A DNA stretch of 57,269 nucleotides, from positions 1 to 57,269 of the forward strand of contig JANXBX010000013.1 in NCBI GenBank assembly GCA_025060595.1. The letters run 5' to 3'. Below are positions 33,945 to 44,329 of the stretch, piece after piece (the stretch's first letter is position 1; the number at the start of each line of letters is the position of its first letter). The position numbers and the translations under genes are program-made. This stretch comes from Synergistota bacterium (lineage in GTDB: Bacteria; Synergistota; GBS-1). The notes below the pieces were generated by a model. The model was not told where the DNA came from, did not search any database, and saw only the letters and a program-made list of their open reading frames with translations.

Positions 33945-34857
33945 GGATTCCGGAGTAGATGTGGAACGGGGAGACAGATTCTCCAACTTCATATCCCGCT
34001 TGGAAGAACTCCCCCCTTGGCTCTTAAGGGAACCAACGGGATATGCAGCAATTCTAACCTTTACAGACCCCCCTATACTTGTGACGACCGATGGCGTTGG
34101 TACGAAGCTCATACTCCACCAGAAGTATAAAAGATGGAAAGATGCAGCTTTAGACTTAATCGCTATGAACTACAATGACATAATAGCAGCTGGAGGGGAA
34201 CCTTTAGCTTTTGTGGACTATATAGGAACTCCGAAGATAAATGAGGAGCTTTACGAGTTCGCAGAGGAGTTAAAAAAGACATTGCGTGAGCTCGACCTTT
34301 ACCTTGTAGCTGGAGAAACTGCTGAGATGCCTGGAATATATCAAGATCACTGGGATGTGGTCGGCTTTGCTATAGGAAGGCTAAAAAGAAGGCTACCCGT
34401 AGAGTCCATAGATGAGGGAGATCTTATAGTCGGCCTTTCCTCTTCAGGCTTTCACTCAAACGGTTGGAGCCTCATAAGAAAGATACTCGATCAAGAGAGG
34501 ATAGATCCGCTCTCTTTACCCTTTGACTTGCTTACCGGAACTAAGGTATATAAGGAAGCATTAAATGTCATAGAAGATGTTAAGGGAATAGCTCACGTAA
34601 CAGGTGGGGGTCTAAAAAGAGCCTTAAGAAGGCTTCTTAGAGAAAAGGGATATATCTTAAGGATTGAACCAAGCCCCAAATACGATTGGATATTAAAGTA
34701 TGTAAACATGGAAGAGGCCTTTTCAACCTTCAATATGGGGTATGGGATGCTCCTTTTTGTACAAAAAGAAAAAGCGGAGGAAGTAGCAAAGAAAGTAAGC
34801 GGAAAGGTAATAGGAGAAGTTTTAAGTGGAGAGAAAAAAATAGTTTATGGAGGTTGA
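33931..34857 (+). CDS. purM: Phosphoribosylformylglycinamidine cyclo-ligase (AIR synthetase)
   Basis: Step 5: FGAM to AIR with ATP. 308 aa, at the short end for PurM (about 340 aa in Bacillus), with a reduced N-terminus. Family motifs: TTDGVGTKLIL, DLIAMNYNDIIAAGGEP, LVAGETAEMPGIY and ITHVTGGG-like AHVTGGGLKRAL. ATG 33931 overlaps purD by 14 nt with AAAGGA upstream. No fusion. Confidence 0.95.
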   Translation: MYTYRDSGVDVERGDRFSNFISRLEELPPWLLREPTGYAAILTFTDPPILVTTDGVGTKLILHQKYKRWKDAALDLIAMNYNDIIAAGGEPLAFVDYIGTPKINEELYEFAEELKKTLRELDLYLVAGETAEMPGIYQDHWDVVGFAIGRLKRRLPVESIDEGDLIVGLSSSGFHSNGWSLIRKILDQERIDPLSLPFDLLTGTKVYKEALNVIEDVKGIAHVTGGGLKRALRRLLREKGYILRIEPSPKYDWILKYVNMEEAFSTFNMGYGMLLFVQKEKAEEVAKKVSGKVIGEVLSGEKKIVYGG

Positions 34858-34862
34858 TCTAG

Positions 34863-36314
34863 ATGAAAGAGTTTTTTACCTTTGATGATGTGCTTCTTTT
34901 GCCCCAGTATAGCGAGATAACGCCTCTTGAAGCTAACGTTAAAACTCGCCTAACTAGAGCTATAAGCTTAAACATCCCACTGGTAAGCGCAGCGATGGAT
35001 ACGGTAACAGAACATCAGCTAGCAAAAGCTTTAGCGAGAGAAGGCGGAATAGGGATAATTCACAGGAATATGAGCATAGAGCGTCAAGCTCATGAGGTAG
35101 AGCTTGTTAAGAAAACCGAGAACGGAGTAATTTACGATCCCCTTACTATATCGCCAGATGCCACAGTGGGACAGGCTTTGACCTTGATGGCCGAGTATAA
35201 AATAGGAGGACTAGCGGTAGTAGACGACCAGGGAAGACTATTAGGAATATTAACCAATAGGGATGTGCGCTTTGAGAAAAATCTGAATAAGCTTGTTAAA
35301 GAGCTGATGACTCCGAGAGAAAAGCTTATAACTGCTCCGCCAAACATCTCTCTTGAGGATGCAAAGGAAATACTTCACAAACATAAGGTGGAAAAACTTC
35401 CCCTCTTGGATGGAGAAAAGCTTGTTGGACTAATAACTATAAAAGATATAATGAGCGTTATAGAACATCCTAACGCTTCAAGAGACGACAAAGGAAGGTT
35501 AAGGGTTGGAGCTGCCGTAGGAACTTCAAGCGAAACCTTAGCACGGACCGAGGCCCTGATAAAGGCTGGCGTCGATGTAATAGTAATAGACACTGCACAC
35601 GGCCATTCAAAGAGAGTAATAGAAACATTAAGGGAGATAAAAGCTTGCTTCCCCAACCTTCAGGTAATAGCGGGAAACGTAGCAACCGCCGAAGGAGCAA
35701 AGGCTTTAGCTGAAGCTGGCGCTGACGGTATAAAGGTTGGAGTTGGTCCAGGATCAATATGTACAACAAGGGTAGTCGCAGGAGCAGGAGTGCCTCAGCT
35801 TTCGGCTATAATGGAAGCGGTAAGCGAAACCAGAAAACGAGATATACCTATAATAGCTGATGGAGGAATAAGATATAGTGGCGATATAGTTAAAGCTTTA
35901 GCGGCAGGAGCGGAAAGCGTAATGATAGGAAGCATTTTTGCGGGAACCGAAGAAGCGCCTGGTGAAACAATACTATACCAGGGAAGAAAGTACAAAGCCT
36001 ATAGGGGCATGGGAAGCGTAAGCGCCATGAAGGAGAGCGGCGGCGAAAGATACTTCCGAGAGGGAGGGAAGATAGTCCCTGAGGGAGTAGAAGGAATGGT
36101 CCCATACAAGGGAAGCGTCAAGGATGTAGTTGATCAGCTTGTGGGCGGAATAAAAGCTGGGATGGGATATGTAGGAGCAAGAAACATACAGGAACTCCAG
36201 CAAAAAGCTCATTTTATAAAGGTAACTTACGCTGCCGTAAGAGAAAGCCATCCACACGATGTAATAATAACCAAGGAAGCCCCTAACTATTGGACAAGCG
36301 AGGAAAGCTCTTAG
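34863..36314 (+). CDS. guaB: IMP dehydrogenase
   Basis: Oxidises IMP to XMP with NAD, the branch to GMP. 483 aa. TIM barrel interrupted by two CBS domains (about 95-205: [19 protein letters not shown] and [15 protein letters not shown]). The catalytic Cys is in [15 protein letters not shown], the flap Arg-Tyr in the [10 protein letters not shown] region, and [15 protein letters not shown] is present. Last gene of the operon, 5 nt after purM, followed by a strong terminator. Confidence 0.97.
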   Translation: MKEFFTFDDVLLLPQYSEITPLEANVKTRLTRAISLNIPLVSAAMDTVTEHQLAKALAREGGIGIIHRNMSIERQAHEVELVKKTENGVIYDPLTISPDATVGQALTLMAEYKIGGLAVVDDQGRLLGILTNRDVRFEKNLNKLVKELMTPREKLITAPPNISLEDAKEILHKHKVEKLPLLDGEKLVGLITIKDIMSVIEHPNASRDDKGRLRVGAAVGTSSETLARTEALIKAGVDVIVIDTAHGHSKRVIETLREIKACFPNLQVIAGNVATAEGAKALAEAGADGIKVGVGPGSICTTRVVAGAGVPQLSAIMEAVSETRKRDIPIIADGGIRYSGDIVKALAAGAESVMIGSIFAGTEEAPGETILYQGRKYKAYRGMGSVSAMKESGGERYFREGGKIVPEGVEGMVPYKGSVKDVVDQLVGGIKAGMGYVGARNIQELQQKAHFIKVTYAAVRESHPHDVIITKEAPNYWTSEESS

Positions 36315-36329
36315 AAAAATCAAATTTAA

Positions 36330-36359
36330 TGGAGGGTTTCCCCTAAAGGGAACCCTCCA
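36330..36359. terminator. Bidirectional terminator between guaB and the propeller gene
   Basis: TGGAGGGTT(T)CCC and GGGAACCCTCCA form a 12-bp stem with one bulged T and a short loop. AAATTTAA precedes and TAAATTTT follows it, so T-tracts exist on both strands. It lies between convergent genes. Confidence 0.8.
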
Positions 36360-36375
36360 CTAAATTTTAAAAACA

Positions 36376-37527
36376 TCAATAAAGTAGCTTGCCATCTTTA
36401 TCAAGCTTCAATACATAGGCGCTACCACCAGACCCGAAAGATAAGCTCCACCCAGCTACTACATATCCTCCATCAGAGGTAGCTCTAACCGTATAAGCTA
36501 TATCATCCTCCGCTCCACCAAAGGTCTTCTCCCAAATGGCATTACCATCCTTATCAAGCCGGAGAATATAAACGTCAGACTTACCAGCACCAATGGAGTT
36601 AGTCCAACCAGCCACTATATAGCCTCCATCCTTAACGATATCAACGGAAAAGGCAGCCTCGTTACCCTTCTTGCCAAAGGTTTTCTCCCAAATCTTGTTC
36701 CCATCCTTATCAAGCTTTAAAACGTAAATATCGCTTCCTCCAGAACCGAAGGACTCAGTAAAACCAACTACGATAAAACCACCTTCAGGAAGGGCTTTTA
36801 TAGAAGTAAACTCCTCATATCCCTTTCCGCCAAAGGCTTTCTCCCAAACTTTGTTTCCATCTTTATCGAGCCTTATCATATAGGCATCTCCCAGATCAAG
36901 GGACTTTGTTACCCCAACAACCACACAACCGCCATCGGGAGTTGATAAAGCGGAAAGCGCCTCATCATAATATCTACCACCAAAAGCTCTTTCCCAAAGC
37001 TTATTTCCATATTTATCTACCTTAAGAATATAAAAATCGTAATCACCATTACCGAAAGACTCGGTCATCCCTGTTATTATATATCCCTCATCCAAGGTAG
37101 GACCAACGAAGGAAGACAAATCCACCCCTTTACCTCCAAAGGTCCTTTCCCATAGTTTATTGCCATTATCGTCTATCTTTATAAGATAAACATCGCTTGC
37201 TCCCAAGCCTACCGATTCAGTAAATCCGGTAATTATAAATCCGCCATCATGAGCTTTACATATCGAAAAGGCCCCATCCTCACCTGATCCTCCAAAGGTT
37301 TTCTCCCAAAGCTTGTTTCCATCCTTATCCAACCTTAGAACGTAAACATCGCTTCTTCCAGAGCCAAAGGAATCTGTAATACCAACTACGACAAACCCAC
37401 CACCGGGAACCTCGAAAAGCGAAAGAGCCTCATCATGCCCCTCCCCTCCAAAGCTTTTCTCCCACGCCATGGAAAAAGAGGGCACCACCGCAATTAAACT
37501 TAACGAAAATACCACAAACCACCTCAT
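36376..37527 (-). CDS. Secreted seven-repeat beta-propeller-like protein
   Basis: 383 aa. Signal peptide at 1-21 (cleavage after PSFSMA). The rest is seven tandem repeats of 50-52 residues, each starting WEKTFGG, with a middle [14 protein letters not shown] strand and ending [13 protein letters not shown]. The even length and the count of seven suggest a seven-bladed propeller (inference from sequence period). No catalytic motif is seen; proteins of this type are often surface or periplasmic. Its ATG overlaps the ddl stop, so it is translated with the peptidoglycan enzymes Ddl and MurF. Function unknown; binding to cell-wall components is one possibility. Confidence 0.85.
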   Translation of the reverse strand: MRWFVVFSLSLIAVVPSFSMAWEKSFGGEGHDEALSLFEVPGGGFVVVGITDSFGSGRSDVYVLRLDKDGNKLWEKTFGGSGEDGAFSICKAHDGGFIITGFTESVGLGASDVYLIKIDDNGNKLWERTFGGKGVDLSSFVGPTLDEGYIITGMTESFGNGDYDFYILKVDKYGNKLWERAFGGRYYDEALSALSTPDGGCVVVGVTKSLDLGDAYMIRLDKDGNKVWEKAFGGKGYEEFTSIKALPEGGFIVVGFTESFGSGGSDIYVLKLDKDGNKIWEKTFGKKGNEAAFSVDIVKDGGYIVAGWTNSIGAGKSDVYILRLDKDGNAIWEKTFGGAEDDIAYTVRATSDGGYVVAGWSLSFGSGGSAYVLKLDKDGKLLY

Positions 37528-38699
37528 CTCCTTTTCAACCCCCCTGAGCTCGCCTTAACTAGAAGGTCCGTATCAAAAACATATAAGTTTCTTCTCCGTT
37601 CCTTATGCCTTCTTATAGCTAAATTTATCAGTCTATCAAGAAGCTCCTTAAAAGACACGTCAAGCGGCTCCCAGAGATAGAAAGCAAAAGAACCGGGTAT
37701 GGTATTCACCTCATTGGCGTAAATCTTCATCTCAGACTTATCTATAAGAAAGTCAACCCTAACGACACCAGCGCAATCAAGGATCTTAAATATCTTCATC
37801 GAAAGCTCCTTTACTTCCCTCTCTAAACTTTCAGGTATCGGAGCAGGTATCTTCCTACTAGCCCCCTTGAGCCCGCTCCTTAAATCGCCCTTCATATACT
37901 TATCGGTATAGCTTAAGAATTCCTGCCAAGAAATAGGCATTTCACACAAAGATGTTGAAACCTCGTTATCAAATCCCATAACGGAACAGTTAACCTCTAT
38001 GAGCTCCTTCACAGCCTCCTCAACTATTATCCTTCTATCGTATTTCGTTGCTATCTCTATAGCATAGATAAGCTCATCCCTGTTATTAGCTTTACTTATT
38101 CCTATGCTCGAACCAAGGTTTGCAGGCTTCACAAACATGGGATAATTTAAGCTTCCCTCTATGTAAGATAAGACCTTTTCCTCATCCTCCTCATAATCTC
38201 TCCGTAAGAACCAGACATATTTAACAACAGGAATGCCGTTAGCTTTAAACAACTCTTTCATGACTATCTTATCCATGCCTAAGGCAGAACCTATAACCCC
38301 ACTACCCACATAAGGGATGTCCAAAAGCTCTAATAATCCTTGAATCGACCCATCTTCTCCAAACGTTCCATGAAAAGCAGGTATTACTAAATCTATCTTT
38401 ATATGATCTGCATCATCTTTAAATAAACCCTTCTTAAAAGGGTAAAAGTAAAGCCTCTTAAGCTCAGGAACAGGAGGAATTATAACTTTCTTACACTTTG
38501 AAAGAAGCTCAGGTATATCTTTATAATTTTCTATCTTCGTAAGCTCTGAACCCGTATACCACCAACCATCCTTAGCCACGTAAACTGGAATCACGTTATA
38601 CTTCGATTTATCTAAGCTCTCAATAACTTGAAGACCAGTTATCACAGAAACCTCATGCTCAACAGACCTTCCCCCAAACATAACCGCAACATTCAACAT
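37524..38699 (-). CDS. ddl: D-alanine-D-alanine ligase
   Basis: ATP-grasp ligase forming D-Ala-D-Ala for peptidoglycan. 391 aa, with the family N-terminus [53 protein letters not shown] and the ATP-grasp ending [13 protein letters not shown]. The Tyr at the ligand-selecting loop region reads [24 protein letters not shown], typical of D-Ala specificity rather than D-lactate, but not decisive. A C-terminal basic tail (KERRRNL and GGLKRR) of about 25 residues is extra. ATG overlap with the propeller gene and 21 nt after the MurF gene. Confidence 0.93.
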   Translation of the reverse strand: MLNVAVMFGGRSVEHEVSVITGLQVIESLDKSKYNVIPVYVAKDGWWYTGSELTKIENYKDIPELLSKCKKVIIPPVPELKRLYFYPFKKGLFKDDADHIKIDLVIPAFHGTFGEDGSIQGLLELLDIPYVGSGVIGSALGMDKIVMKELFKANGIPVVKYVWFLRRDYEEDEEKVLSYIEGSLNYPMFVKPANLGSSIGISKANNRDELIYAIEIATKYDRRIIVEEAVKELIEVNCSVMGFDNEVSTSLCEMPISWQEFLSYTDKYMKGDLRSGLKGASRKIPAPIPESLEREVKELSMKIFKILDCAGVVRVDFLIDKSEMKIYANEVNTIPGSFAFYLWEPLDVSFKELLDRLINLAIRRHKERRRNLYVFDTDLLVKASSGGLKRR

Positions 38700-38720
38700 A
38701 TCTACCCCTCCTTGAAGAGC

Positions 38721-40316
38721 TCACTCACTATAGTTATCAGGGAGATCGTTTTCAAACAAAACTATATCTCCAGCCTTCAGCATTCCAGAAAGACGCTCCT
38801 TCGCCTCATTAAGGCTTGAAACCACTTCAATCTTTTCTCCTGGAAAGTTAACTTCAGAGAGCCCATCTAAAATAGGCTTAGCCCTTCTTTTACCAACTAA
38901 GATAACATAATCGCATACATCAGCTAAAAGCTTACCCAGCTTTTTATTTTCCTCATACTCTATATCACCAAGCTCTATCATTCCAGGAGTAACTACTACC
39001 TTTCTTCCCCCTTCCATCTCCTTAAGACAGTTAAGGGCCTCTCTAAAACCAGCAGGGTTAGAATTAAAGGTATCATCTATGATGGTCACACCAGAGCTTG
39101 TTCTTAAAATCTGAAGCCTATGAGGAACAGGTTCTACTCTCCTTACGCCACGAACTATCTCCTTAGGGGTCAGGCCGAGCTCCAAAGCCACAGCAATTGC
39201 AGCAAGGATATTACTGATGTTATGCCTCCCTAGAAGAATGGTATGACACTTAAAATCATGACCATCCTTAGTCCTAACCCTAAACTCAGAGCCCCTTGAG
39301 GTAACCTTTATATCCTCAGCCCAGATATAAAACTCAGGCAAAAGCCTCTCAAAACCATAAAATAAAAGCTTTCTACCGTTAGCAAAAAGAGGACCAAACT
39401 TAAAGCAGTATTCATTGTCTCCGTTCAATACTACAACCCCATCAAGGGGAAGCTCCTCAACAAGCTCAAACTTAGTTTTAATGATATTATCTATACTCTT
39501 AAAGGTTTCTAGATGTTGAGGACCTATTGAAGTTATAACTCCTATCTTAGGAAGAGCAAGACGAGCTAAATCTCTTATGTCCCTCCTATATTTTGCTCCC
39601 ATCTCACACACAAAAACATCATGCTCCTCGCTAAGGCTCTCCCTTATAACCCTTGTTACCCCCATCAAGGTATTATAACTTCCAGGAGTCATCAGAACGT
39701 TATACCTTTCAGAAAGAATGGCAGCCATAAAATGCTTAGTACTTGTCTTGCCGTAGCTCCCAGTTATACCGACGGTAATCAATCGCTTAAGACCCCTTAT
39801 CTTTCTTTTAGCCGAAGCAAGATAGTATCCCTGAACAAGCATTTCCACAGGTAAAAGAATAAAATTTATAAAAGCTATAGTTAAAGGAGCTAATAAAAAG
39901 AGAGAGGCCAGAGATACCAGAAAGTGAGAATAATTTAAAAAGTAACCGAAAGCTAAAAAGCTTAAGAGAATATTAAACCCCATAAAGGTTATGAACGTTC
40001 TCGTAGCCCTCCAGGTAAAAACTAGCGGCTTTTTAACGGGCTTTCTACCTTTTATCTTTTTAATTTCCGTCAAAAGAAAGATTAAACCCAAGATCGCTAA
40101 AAGATATACATCATCAAGCTTTAAAGCGAAAAAGATAATAAAAGAGGCGTAAATTATCCAATTCTCAGCAACTATCTTAAGCAAGTTTCTTCTAACCCAT
40201 TTTAAATAACCTGTGGTCTTATAGCCTTCAAGCTGAAGCATGTGAAGATAGCGCTTACCCTCTAAAAACAAAGCTAACCAAAGTAAGAAACAACTTAAGA
40301 GCCTAATAGTAATCAT
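38721..40316 (-). CDS. murF: MurF-like UDP-MurNAc-tripeptide:D-Ala-D-Ala ligase with N-terminal membrane domain
   Basis: 531 aa in two parts. Residues 1-175 hold about four or five membrane helices (about 5-20, 50-67, 70-86, 107-127, 130-160). Residues 180-531 are a Mur ligase core: P-loop GITGSYGKTST (183-193), the central ATPase and a C-terminal domain with IDDTFNSNPAGF and VTPGMIELG, closest in pattern to MurF. Cytoplasmic MurF has no such membrane part. It precedes ddl, whose product D-Ala-D-Ala is the MurF substrate, which supports the role. The helices would tether the enzyme at the membrane near MraY. Start ATG 40316. Confidence 0.85.
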   Translation of the reverse strand: MITIRLLSCFLLWLALFLEGKRYLHMLQLEGYKTTGYLKWVRRNLLKIVAENWIIYASFIIFFALKLDDVYLLAILGLIFLLTEIKKIKGRKPVKKPLVFTWRATRTFITFMGFNILLSFLAFGYFLNYSHFLVSLASLFLLAPLTIAFINFILLPVEMLVQGYYLASAKRKIRGLKRLITVGITGSYGKTSTKHFMAAILSERYNVLMTPGSYNTLMGVTRVIRESLSEEHDVFVCEMGAKYRRDIRDLARLALPKIGVITSIGPQHLETFKSIDNIIKTKFELVEELPLDGVVVLNGDNEYCFKFGPLFANGRKLLFYGFERLLPEFYIWAEDIKVTSRGSEFRVRTKDGHDFKCHTILLGRHNISNILAAIAVALELGLTPKEIVRGVRRVEPVPHRLQILRTSSGVTIIDDTFNSNPAGFREALNCLKEMEGGRKVVVTPGMIELGDIEYEENKKLGKLLADVCDYVILVGKRRAKPILDGLSEVNFPGEKIEVVSSLNEAKERLSGMLKAGDIVLFENDLPDNYSE

Positions 40317-40318
40317 GA

Positions 40319-41062
40319 TTAATCACCCTCCAAAAACTCGGATACTAAACGATTAAACTCACTAGTATTCTCTAAATAAGAGAAGTGTCCTGTACCTTTG
40401 AAAACAACCAATTTAGCATTAGGTATCTCCTTCTCCATAACTTTACCAAAGTAAATAGGGGTATCCCTATCCTGATCCCCCCAAATAAGCAAGGTCTTAG
40501 CTTTAATCAAGGGTAAGTACCCTCTTAGATCCTGATTTACTACTCTTTTAAATATAGGTCGCAACTCCCCAGCTTCTCTATAGTCCTTAGAGCCAAAGCG
40601 CTTATAAAGCTTCTCTAAATCTTTACCTAAGAAAGTATAGACTCTCCTTAAGAGCTTAAACGAATAAACCTTAAAATAGTATTTTAAACTCCTTTTAGGG
40701 ATCAATCCAGCGCTGTTAACTAAAACAAGCTTCTCCACCATCTCAGGATGAAGGGCTGAAAGAAGAATGGCTACCCTACCCCCAAAGGAGTGGGCTATCA
40801 CATGAACTCTATTAATCCCAAGCATATTCAGAAACTTGTATGTAATGTCCGCATACTCCTCAATGCCCCAAAAACTGGGAGGCGTGGACGATCTTCCAAA
40901 GCCGGGAAAGTCCATGGCGTAGACCTCAAAACGAAATCTAAGGCTATTGAAAACCGGTAAGAAGCTGTCTGAGCTTCCTCCCCAACCATGAAGCAATAGA
41001 ACCGGCTTTCCACTTCCAGCTTTCTTATAGAATATATCAAGCCCATCTATCCTTAAAAACAT
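40319..41062 (-). CDS. Alpha/beta hydrolase
   Basis: 247 aa with a complete catalytic triad layout: oxyanion segment LLHGWGGSSDSF, nucleophile Ser in AHSFGGRVAI, Asp in WGDQDRDTP, His in GTGHFSYLEN. The overall pattern is of the BioH/esterase type. The substrate cannot be told. It ends 2 nt before the murF-like start, so it probably shares a transcript, although a functional link to cell-wall synthesis is not shown. Confidence 0.88.
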   Translation of the reverse strand: MFLRIDGLDIFYKKAGSGKPVLLLHGWGGSSDSFLPVFNSLRFRFEVYAMDFPGFGRSSTPPSFWGIEEYADITYKFLNMLGINRVHVIAHSFGGRVAILLSALHPEMVEKLVLVNSAGLIPKRSLKYYFKVYSFKLLRRVYTFLGKDLEKLYKRFGSKDYREAGELRPIFKRVVNQDLRGYLPLIKAKTLLIWGDQDRDTPIYFGKVMEKEIPNAKLVVFKGTGHFSYLENTSEFNRLVSEFLEGD

Positions 41063-41125
41063 GAAAATCTTTCACCACCCATTTAAACTTCGATAGATAT
41101 GATACCAATAATAAAGACAAAATAA

Positions 41126-41172
41126 AAGGGCTAAGGTGAAAGGGTTTTAAAACCCTTTACACCTTAGCCCTT
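41126..41172 (-). terminator. Strong terminator after D-aminoacylase gene
   Basis: Arms AAGGGCTAAGGTG-AAAGGGTTTT and their reverse complement with one extra T form a stem of about 23 bp. On the minus strand it is followed by TTATTTTGTCTTTATT. It closes the DUF997-symporter-aminoacylase operon. Confidence 0.9.
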
Positions 41173-41191
41173 AGCTATTAAGATCCTTTCT

Positions 41192-42787
41192 CTATCTTTT
41201 TATTACCTTACCGGGTCTTTCCCCTGTTAACTTCCCCCTTTCAAGAACAAGCTTTCCGTTAACCATGACATATTCTATCCCTTCAGCATATTGATGGGGA
41301 TCCTGGAAAGTAGCCTTATCCTTAACTCTATCTCCATCAAATATGACTAGATCAGCCCAGAAACCTTCCTTTATAAGACCTCTTAAGGGTATCCTCATCT
41401 TAGAGGCGGGAAGCGATGTCATTTTCCTTATGGCTTCCTCAAGAGAAAGGACTTTTTCTTCCCTAACATACTTGCTTAAAACCCTTGGGAAAGTACCATA
41501 AGCTCTAGGATGAGGCTTCCCCCCAACAGAGGGAGAAGTAACCCAGGAATCGGAACCTATCATGGACAAGTGATGAGATATAACCGTCTTAACATCTTCT
41601 TCATCCATCAAAAATACCACCATAGCGGCATCCCCTTTTATTTCCAACATCCAGTCAAAAAGCCCGCTATATGGATCGCTAAGCTTGCCCCTATCTCTTA
41701 ATATCTCTTCCAAGGTTTTTCCCTCATAATCCCTATTAACACATTGAGATATAAGAATACCATTCCAACCGGCAGATTTTAAAAAGTTCTCTCCTTTAAA
41801 ATTATCCTCCTCGATATCTTTAGCTATCTTAGCTTGAACTTCCCTATCCTTCAGTCTCTCAAGCATCTTATCAACCCCACCCTCAAGCGCCCAGGGAGGA
41901 AGCAAAGCGGTAATGGTAGTGCTTCCTGCAGGATAAGGATAAACATCACAGTTTACCTCTACTCCTCTTGCTCTGGCTTTTTCCATAAGCCTCAGTGTAG
42001 CGTTAACCTTCCCCCAATTCGGTTTTCCAGAAGCCTTATGATGAGATATCTGAACGGGAACACCGGCTTTCTCCCCTATCTCTATAGCTTCTTCAACGGC
42101 CTCTATCAACCTCTTACTTTCATTCCTTATGTGACTTAAGTAAACTCCTCCCTTTTCGCTTAATACCTTAGCAAGCTCCACTATCTCCCAAGTCTCAGAG
42201 TAAGATCCAGGCGGGTAGATCAAACCGGTGCTCAAACCAAAGGCTCCTTCATCAATGCACTGCCTCAAAAGATCCTTCATCTTAGAAAGCTCCTCAGGAG
42301 AAGGCGGTGAAGGATCGAAACCCTTAACAAATATCCTTATGGTGCCGTGACCAGCAAGAGGAACGAGGTTAATAGCGATACCATCTCTTTCTACCTTCTC
42401 ATAAAACTCTCCAAAGGATCTCCATTCCCAACCATAGTCAAAGTTCCTAACCAGGAAAGGAGAAACATAGCTTTTAAGAAGGTCAAGTCTCTCAGGATTA
42501 ATCGGAGCCATAGCTAATCCACAATTACTAGCTATAGCCGTCGTTATCCCCTGAGTTATATAACTCTGAGCGTCCTTAACTGCCAAAATAGTTAAATCTG
42601 CATGAGTATGAATATCCACAAACCCTGGTACAACAAAAAATCCTTTAGCATCTATCTCAAGCTCTCCCCTCTCTTCGACTTTGCCTACCTTCACTATCTT
42701 ACCATCCTTTATCCCTATATCACCGCTAAACCAAGGGTTTCCGGTACCATCCAATATCTTTCCATTCCTTATCACTAAATCCAACAA
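41192..42787 (-). CDS. N-acyl-D-amino-acid deacylase (D-aminoacylase family)
   Basis: Zinc amidohydrolase, 531 aa, that removes the acyl group from N-acyl-D-amino acids. N-terminal small beta domain DLVIRNGKILDGTGNPWFSGDIGIKDG, HTHADLTIL metal pair, the Cys ligand in IASNCGLAMAPI, GLSTGLIYPPG, HIRNESKRLIEAV, QISHHKASG and the catalytic Asp in MIGSDSWVTSP. All ligands look intact. TTG start 42787 with AGGAGGAG 6 nt upstream. It follows the symporter gene by 21 nt, so uptake and deacylation of D-amino-acid derivatives, perhaps from peptidoglycan turnover, are plausible. Confidence 0.93.
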   Translation of the reverse strand: MLDLVIRNGKILDGTGNPWFSGDIGIKDGKIVKVGKVEERGELEIDAKGFFVVPGFVDIHTHADLTILAVKDAQSYITQGITTAIASNCGLAMAPINPERLDLLKSYVSPFLVRNFDYGWEWRSFGEFYEKVERDGIAINLVPLAGHGTIRIFVKGFDPSPPSPEELSKMKDLLRQCIDEGAFGLSTGLIYPPGSYSETWEIVELAKVLSEKGGVYLSHIRNESKRLIEAVEEAIEIGEKAGVPVQISHHKASGKPNWGKVNATLRLMEKARARGVEVNCDVYPYPAGSTTITALLPPWALEGGVDKMLERLKDREVQAKIAKDIEEDNFKGENFLKSAGWNGILISQCVNRDYEGKTLEEILRDRGKLSDPYSGLFDWMLEIKGDAAMVVFLMDEEDVKTVISHHLSMIGSDSWVTSPSVGGKPHPRAYGTFPRVLSKYVREEKVLSLEEAIRKMTSLPASKMRIPLRGLIKEGFWADLVIFDGDRVKDKATFQDPHQYAEGIEYVMVNGKLVLERGKLTGERPGKVIKR

Positions 42788-42808
42788 AGCTATCTCCTCC
42801 TTAAAATA

Positions 42809-44329
42809 TCACTCCTTGGGTGGTTCGCTACCCCAGAATATCCTTATCACCCTCTCTGAGGGAATCTCGCCACTGATATAAGTTCCGGCCAAGTAAGCTA
42901 AAAGCGAAGTTAAAGTTCCCATTATAACCGGGTCGAAACCTAAAGCTAAAGGTCTATACACTATCCTTGCAATGCCATACACAGCTAATCCAACTATCAT
43001 GCTTGCCATAGCACCAAACCTGTTTCCCCTTGGCCAGCAAAATCCAAGGACAACAGGCCAGAATATGGCAGACATTATTCCACCAATTGCCATTATTATT
43101 ATGTATTCAAGGGCTGGGGGCTCTGTAAGAGCTAAAAGAAGCGCTACTATTCCAACCACTAAAGTGGTATACATACTCATTTTCTTCAACTGCTCCGGCT
43201 TAGCATCTGGCCTTATGATCTCCCTATATATGTTCTGGACAACCGCGCTACTTATGAGTATAGTCATAGCGGCAATGGTAGACTGAGCCGCACTAATGAC
43301 ACCAGCGAACACAATCCCAGCAACTGCCGGATGAAGAAGCTTCATAGTTAAAGCAGGTATAACATGGTCTGGAACGGGAAGCTTTGGAAACCATAGTTTC
43401 CCAAAGAAACCAGCCCCAAGCAGTATATAAGTCCAAACTGTAACAACAATCACGCCAAGGTAAACAGCCCTTTTCATCGCGCTCGTATCCTTGTAGGTAA
43501 GGGCACCCATCAAACCGTGAGGAAGCACTAAAACCCCTAGGCTAAAGATTATCCACCAGGACATAACTATCCTTGGACCCATGGCAAGAGAGTTAACATA
43601 CTTATCCCCGGCTATCTTAACTAGAGCCTCGTGAACGCTTAAGAAGCTACCTTGTTGAGATAGAGCGCCTCCGAAAACACCAACAGCTAATAAAAGTGAG
43701 GCCACTGTCATAAAGGTACCCTGAACCATTGCAGCTAATCCTACTCCCCTTATTCCACCCACAGTTGCGTAGAATATGGTTACTAAAGCGGTTAATACCA
43801 AAGCGGTCTTATAGGACCATCCCGTCATAACCTCAAAAATCCTCGAGGAACCAACAAACTGAACTGAACAATAAGGTGTTAAAAATATAACTATAGGTAA
43901 AGCATATAAAACGGCTATAAGCTTGCTTCTATCATATCTTTCAAATAGAATATCCCCCAAGGAAAGAGCTCCTATGCGTCTTGCGACTATACCGATCAGC
44001 TTTCCTAATCCGATCAAAATAAAGAAATTCATGAAAATCTGAGAGCCAACTATCGTAAACCAGGGCATCCCTAAACGCCAGGAAAGACCCGGACCTCCAA
44101 CAAAAGTTCCAACGCTACATATGCCTGCCGCTATAAGGAAAGCAACTATTATGGCACCTAATAGCCTCCCACCAGTGTAGTATTCTTCAACGAACCTATC
44201 GATAGCGGTTTTTCCTAATCTCTTCCTCGCATAAATACCTATAAAAACCAAGCTTAAAAGATAAATCGCAAAAACCACAACTACCGCTAATCTCTCGCTC
44301 GGTGTGATCAGCAATCCTATTTCAGACAT
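42809..44329 (-). CDS. Sodium:solute symporter (SSS family, PanF-like)
   Basis: Inner-membrane transporter of 506 aa with about 12-13 helices. FAIYLLSLVFIGIYARKRL at the N-terminus, EEYYTGGRLLGAIIVA, CSVGTFVGGPG, FYATVGGIRGV and the SSS signature area GVISAAQSTIAAM are seen. Substrate unknown; it could be an organic acid, pantothenate-like acid or N-acyl amino acid. It directly follows the DUF997 small protein, with the pair resembling YhdT-PanF, and precedes D-aminoacylase. Confidence 0.92.
   Translation of the reverse strand: MSEIGLLITPSERLAVVVVFAIYLLSLVFIGIYARKRLGKTAIDRFVEEYYTGGRLLGAIIVAFLIAAGICSVGTFVGGPGLSWRLGMPWFTIVGSQIFMNFFILIGLGKLIGIVARRIGALSLGDILFERYDRSKLIAVLYALPIVIFLTPYCSVQFVGSSRIFEVMTGWSYKTALVLTALVTIFYATVGGIRGVGLAAMVQGTFMTVASLLLAVGVFGGALSQQGSFLSVHEALVKIAGDKYVNSLAMGPRIVMSWWIIFSLGVLVLPHGLMGALTYKDTSAMKRAVYLGVIVVTVWTYILLGAGFFGKLWFPKLPVPDHVIPALTMKLLHPAVAGIVFAGVISAAQSTIAAMTILISSAVVQNIYREIIRPDAKPEQLKKMSMYTTLVVGIVALLLALTEPPALEYIIIMAIGGIMSAIFWPVVLGFCWPRGNRFGAMASMIVGLAVYGIARIVYRPLALGFDPVIMGTLTSLLAYLAGTYISGEIPSERVIRIFWGSEPPKE

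Noticed and set aside
28125..36314. Thermotogota origin suggested by short PurL, ferredoxin and mreB-flgFG order
   Set aside because: Synerg-CTERM tail and the peptide-fermentation gene content favour Synergistota; kept only as a second choice.
36376..37527. Regular repeats could indicate a CRISPR array or DNA tandem repeat
   Set aside because: Period is about 150-156 nt, repeats diverge at DNA level, and they encode one continuous protein with a signal peptide.
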